A stretch of DNA of 64,000 bases from Sinohyriopsis cumingii. Taxonomy: Eukaryota > Mollusca > Bivalvia > Unionida > Unionidae. The stretch covers positions 134,349,079-134,413,078 of the forward strand of contig CM068829.1 in NCBI GenBank assembly GCA_028554795.2, in the 5' to 3' direction. The position numbers were made by a program, and so were the translations under genes. The notes under the pieces are model-generated. The model saw only the letters and a program-made list of their open reading frames with translations, was not told the origin of the DNA and ran no database searches. Shown in pieces: positions 59,523 through 64,000 of the stretch; the stretch's first letter is position 1, and every line of letters begins with the position of its first letter.

Positions 59523-59794
59523 TTAGAATAGCATGACGGTTACAAACGCAAAGCTTGCAGACAGAAGGTACAAAGATCTCGATGGCACACCATCACACGC
59601 GCCTTTTGATAGTGCTACAGTTGTGTTTGAAGTTGTTCCAGTGGTGGCTTGGGCTGTGGAGGGTGTAATCGAAGTGGATGCAGCAGCACTTGTTGCTACC
59701 TGGGATGTTGAAGACGTGGACGCTGTTGCATTCGTCATTGCGGTAGATACTGAAGTAGTGGAGTTTGATTTTGAAGTAATGCTCAAAAGAAGCA
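59523..59794 (-). CDS. Terminal exon of Ser/Thr-rich, probably GPI-anchored protein (copy 2)
   Basis: Same acceptor, frame and hydrophobic tail as 28,377-28,648. The only protein difference noticed is Ile to Phe in the hydrophobic tail (SASFAFVTVMLF). The acceptor side is also preserved beyond the exon, to about 59,886. Such agreement in an otherwise visibly diverged duplicate suggests either selection or gene conversion. The first exon would lie to the right of the window. Confidence 0.6.
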
Positions 59795-60102
59795 CTGAAA
59801 AATAGAGTTATTCTTGTGGTTAGTTTGAGTAGTTTTAATTTGGTTTTTAGAATTAATCTTATTTGTATTGTAACAGTTGTACACATGATGCGCTTTTATA
59901 CCATAATTATTTTTTTGAGGAAAGGAAACAAACACACGTTATGAGAGAAAATTTAGACTGGTTTTACTTAGCGCTGCCTCTCTCTCCGTTCATTTCATTT
60001 TCCGTCTTCTCTAGGGTTAGACGGGTTCTCTCCGAGATAATTCCAATCTCCAATGTTGTCAATTGATAGTGCATGACTAATTGACCAATCACAACTTGAT
60101 AT

Positions 60103-60132
60103 AATAAATAAATAAATAAATAAATAAATAAA
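60103..60132. repeat. (ATAA)n microsatellite
   Basis: Counterpart of 28,954-28,992. Confidence 0.95.
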
Positions 60133-60648
60133 GCTTCAGATATTAGGAAATCATTTTTAAACTGACACTTCGATTTAATGAGATCGCGGACATGTCCTCG
60201 TATTTGGACATTGTATTGACTTGCATGTAGTGAGCTGCGTCATTTAGTCGCAAAAGAGAGAAGATATTCAATTCACATTTGTTGATACATTTTATTTTTA
60301 GAAGTGTATTTCGGCTAACTGAGTGAAAATCAATGAAAGTTAAAATTCTTTAATGACGTGGCGTTAAATCGTCAGGGTTATGGAGTGATTGTTATGCGGA
60401 ACGTAAAGATTGTATTAATTGAAATGGCTACAATACATTCTACCACCCGTTTAAGCCTAACTTTTTACCAATTGTCTGTATAAAGAAATAACGTAGTCGA
60501 CGAGACGCCATGGAACCTTATATTCCACGCATGTGATTTTCACAAAGGATGGTCATCAGTCTACCGCTAAGATTAGGAAAGTGTAAACTTCAGGATTCAT
60601 ACATTTTTTTATAACTATGGTAGGTTTAACACAAATTTATCATTTAAA

Positions 60649-60657
60649 TTATTATTA

Positions 60658-60690
<33 letters not shown>
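60649..60690. repeat. (ATT)n microsatellite
   Basis: Longer than the counterpart at 29,528-29,549. Confidence 0.96.
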
Positions 60691-60692
<2 letters not shown>

Positions 60693-61164
60693 TTATTTTC
60701 ATTTTGGAAGCTACGGTTATCCACGGATGCACGATTTTTAAAAATGTGTTTTATGCAATATTATTGTCTTAAGTTTCTTTTCGTGTCACTCAAAATATAC
60801 TTGTGTTCGATTATCTTCTTGTTCTTCTGTAGATACGTGTTTGAAATATTCTGTTTTAATCATAGTGTACCTGGTTGCTATTGATTTACAATCAGCAGGT
60901 CGTAATGTATCTTCTCCCCTTCTAATTACGTTTATGTATTCTTTTCCCTTGTAAACGTGCTTCTAAAATGCATGCTGTACGTTGCAGTTTGCCTCTTATT
61001 TATTGTAATTATTTTCGTATGCACAATGTCAGGTTTTTTCATGCAAAATAAATTAGTCGGTTTTATATATTTTGTAATTTTAAACGTTATTTGGAATCGG
61101 TGTTTTTAAAAATTTATAATTAGTTAATTCTTCATGTGTGATAAAATTAATATTTACATCTGGT

Positions 61165-61315
61165 ATGTGCAACCTGTGGCCCGCGAGCCAGATCCGGACC
61201 CTGACTTGGTTTTATTCGCTTATTTACACCAGGAAGTTAGACATGCCGAATTTATATTAATATGTATTTCCCGTTGTATGACAAGCTCGCATTTGCACGT
61301 CATGTGGGTAATCTG
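61165..61315. mobile_element. Possible hAT-type relic, copy of 29,980
   Basis: Same ctgtggcccgcgagcc and gatccgg elements; no ends or target duplication identified. Confidence 0.3.
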
Positions 61316-62154
61316 ATTCCCAATTAATATGAGATTAAATAAAAGATCACAATTATTATTAAATATAATCAGGAGTGTAAACAAGCTCCCTATTTTCGAC
61401 TTAATTAAATCAATCTCGGTATGTGGGGGCGTGTTAGATCACAAAGCCTTGTAGGTCAGTAGGATATTGCTTTGGCTCCAGTATCGCATTACCTTGTTTC
61501 GGCGACCTGTATCAAATCTTTTTTCCTATACAAGACAACATCCATAAACGAATTTGCTTGAATTTATTTGAAAAGTTAAATATTCTATCATACTCGAATA
61601 ATTTAATAATTTGTTTCCTTCCTTGTGCTGTCTCTCTCTTTTTCTCTCATGATAGTTCTAATTACAATTAATAATATGAATGAATATTGCTGTTTGAATT
61701 GATAATTAGTTGCCGTAAACAATAAAGCCCTAATTATTGGATTAAAAATATTTCTTTACATTTAGAAATCTATTCACGGAAAGAAAGAAGGAGGAATACA
61801 TTAATGTGAACCCACACAACCCATCGAGAAAAAAATGTACATCACGTTCTTTTTTCTTCGCACCTGCACATCATGGTATAAGTATTTGAATAAGATGGAA
61901 TCAGTGGCGCCGGCAGAATTTTTTATTTTTTATTTTTTTTTACTATTTTGGGGTGGAAGGTATAAGCATATAGTGGTCAGCTGTAAAGTTTTACGGATGT
62001 AGGATAAAACATGTTTAGAGGTGAGGGTGGGTGGGTGCGCTCCCTCCCCTATATGGGGCGCCCATGATGGAATCTATTTGTGGAAAATTTCTGAAAACAA
62101 TCTGTATGAAATGCTTTTCTGTATAATGTATATAAAAGACGAATCCAATTATTA

Positions 62155-63207
62155 TTATTATCGTGTGCAGTGCGTGCTCAGCCATTTAACAACGTCATCA
62201 TCAGCAAGGTACAGAGCTTACAGTCCACAGAAGAACCGTGTCAGTGGACAGTTGTTCACAATGTGTGACATGGTCTGAAGAGCTCCACAGCAACAAGAAG
62301 AGTTAGTGGCCTGACCCAATGCGACAAAGTTGACTGCACAACGACCCTGTCCTGTCCGAAAACGGTTCAGTGTGGTCCACAGATGACGTGGAAGGTTGAA
62401 GCCAAGAGGGCAGACAGATGGCTCAGCTACAAGGGAGCGGTTTGCATCTGTTGAAGACCACTCGACACTCCATGCCGAAATAGCTCTCATATTCTCCGCA
62501 AAGGATCTAACCAGATTGGGCGTCTCGAAGTCAAGCGGACTGCTGGATGTGAGGTGATGTCCATTTACAGTGGAAGTTTCACACTGGCATAGACCTTAGT
62601 CAACCCTTTTGTGGTTGCTTCCTGACGACGCAGCTGTGGAGGAGGAACGTTGCTGAGTACCGGCATCCGTCGTAAAGGAGTAGGACGCAGTGTTCCAGAG
62701 ATTATGCGCATTGTTTTGTTGAGCTGGACATCGATTAACTTAGAGTGGGATGGTCGAGCCAGACAGGACGCAATACTTGGCTGTCGAATAACAAAGGGCC
62801 AGTGCACTAGCGCCCCAAGTTGAGCCAGGCAATTTGCGGAGTAGGTTGTTTCGAGTGCTAAGTTTTGCTGCAGTTTTCTTCAGGTGATTGTAGAATGTCA
62901 GTGATCTGTCCAGAGTCACACCGAGGTATGTTGGTGTCGGGTCGTGTTTTATTTGTTGATCATTGATTCGCTCACGGTTCGCATTTGCATTGTTAAGGTG
63001 GAAGACGCTGGATACTGCATTTGTTGCGCTTGGCTGTAGACGCCATTTCTTGATCAGTACACCCTCAAGCTCAGCAAATGAGCGACTTTGGGTTTCGAGA
63101 GAAATGTCACCTGTATACATGAACTTGCGCGACTGTGTTACAGGTAAGTCATTGATATAGACATTAAATAAACCTGGAGGAAGAACAGACCCTTGATACG
63201 AATGCTA
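62155..63207 (-). pseudogene. 5'-truncated jockey-like LINE, RT C-terminal part (copy 2)
   Basis: Same layout and truncation point as 30,903-31,962, with an (ATT)n run at 62,149-62,161 at the 3' side. A frame of 126 codons (62,740-63,120) keeps FMYTGDISLETQ-type sequence, YLGVTLDRSLTFYNHLKK and LLRKLPGSTWGASALAL. Frameshifts separate it from the C-terminal Cys/His part. Confidence 0.88.
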
Positions 63208-63469
63208 CGATGGCACAGTACCAATAACTTGTCCTTAGTTTAAAAAAATGTTCAAGAAATGATCTTGACATAAGGGAAGAGGGCATACAAGTATGTCATC
63301 GTATTTATGATATGAAGACATTATAAGGACTCGATTTAGACTTGTCCTTTGCAGAAAAAAAAGAAAATACAAACAGAACACAAGCTTAGTTACAACATGA
63401 AGACTTGGTTCCACAGGATTCCATTTGACTGATACTCTCTCACATATATTTTGTAAACCGTACATTCTC

Positions 63470-64000
63470 AAACCTTTGAATTTACGATATTGACGGTCAA
63501 ATATTAGTTAACATTTGACTTTATTGTAGATTGACGGTTAAAACGTAAACAAACAACAATTTCGATAGCAAAGTACACCAAGCCAAGCTGTCGATAAAAC
63601 GGATAAGAAACTTGCCTGTCAGTTTGGTCCAACCGCCAGGGCTTTGCCGCCACCCACCCACCCCCCTCCACCCCTTTGATCGGCACCAGATCAGTAAAGG
63701 AAAGTTCAAATGAGTTCATGCTGCTCGATGAAAAGAAACTTGGAAATGTTTCAGCCGGGAATACAACACCTCAAGTCATGTCGCCACCTGTATTGATCGT
63801 TTAAATTGTGTATGATGTGTACCAGGCTCGCTTACCGAAAGTCTTATCTTCGTATAAAATTTGCAGTTGGGTATCCATTACAAAGCAATTGCGGGGTGGG
63901 GTGGGATGGGGCGGCGAGTGGTTTCAGTGGTATAAAGAGCTCATCGTTACAGATCACTGCCATCTCACCTCTGTCTGCGTGGGTTCGTGTCTTAGATTCG
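63470..64000 (+). repeat. Segment A'' (start of a third copy), cut by the window end
   Basis: Continues directly from B' and matches 32,215-32,760 closely, including the family-1 SINE. Confidence 0.85.
63915..64000 (+). mobile_element. tRNA-derived SINE, family 1 (partial, runs off the window)
   Basis: Begins gcgagtggtttcagtgg and reaches the B-box region gggttcgtgtcttag. Same insertion site as the SINE at 32,665. Confidence 0.85.

Larger units (their letters stand above)
54565..63470 (+). repeat. Segment B' (copy of 23,228-32,214)
   Basis: Collinear with B. Differences: the 37-bp minisatellite plus a family-2 SINE region (55,583-57,000) has only a single unit's worth in B (24,313-24,345). 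57,849-58,535 replaces 25,085-27,380. About 90 bp extra lies at 61,860-61,945. Confidence 0.9.

Noticed and set aside
1..64000. CRISPR array, operon or prokaryotic origin
   Set aside because: No direct-repeat and spacer regularity and no bacterial genes. SINEs, LINE and splice sites mark the DNA as eukaryotic.

Overview
This is 64 kb of AT-rich, intron- and transposon-dominated animal nuclear DNA. Microsatellites, tRNA-derived SINEs, a jockey-like LINE tail, LTR relics and a Polinton/Maverick-type viral relic all point to an invertebrate. The SINE types and the style of the viral relic suggest a mollusc (bivalve or gastropod), which is inference and not a species call. No bacterial genes, rRNA or CRISPR are present. 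Conventional intact host genes are almost absent. The best candidates are a 131-codon single frame (43,726-44,121, minus) and a terminal exon of a Ser/Thr-rich, possibly GPI-anchored protein, present twice (28,377-28,648 and 59,523-59,794, minus).

Layout. 1-983 is a segment repeated at 51,417-52,534. 4,190-13,180 is an old, diverged copy (A) of 32,215-36,720 (A'). 10,885-12,282 is an LTR-like sequence. 14,205-15,425 is a satellite-like array carrying a SINE. 15,430-22,438 is a decayed, all plus-strand Polinton-like block. Its order is BIR-domain relic, packaging ATPase, small conserved ORF, basic ORF, second small conserved ORF, Pro/Gln-rich ORF, integrase with chromodomain, unknown, penton-like minor capsid, small pX-like protein, major capsid N-terminal half and adenain-type protease. 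It is followed by a second, truncated LTR-like copy (22,430-23,118) and satellite units in the opposite orientation (23,119-23,240). 23,228-36,720 (B plus A') is repeated from 54,565 to the window end (B' plus A'') at an offset of about 31 kb. 36.2-37.8 kb holds a spliced minus-strand pseudogene of unknown family. 38.4-41.4 kb is a degenerate long-period repeat field. 48.86-49.96 kb is a foldback-type element. 50.4-51.7 kb is a set of small tandem duplications with a SINE that has clear target-site duplications.

The viral block carries a nearly complete virion-morphogenesis set but every gene is broken, and no DNA polymerase B is visible. It is a fossil of a virus-like transposon, not an active one. 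The oddest points are the BIR (inhibitor-of-apoptosis type) remnant in the same block, the oppositely oriented satellite arrays on its two sides, and the pair of same-orientation LTR-like sequences that bracket it.

The locus grew by repeated duplication. Two SINEs present in A' have empty sites in A, and one of them can be checked and is present in A'' as well. So A split first and the A'/A'' pair is younger. All family assignments come from reading translations by eye; no database search was possible.
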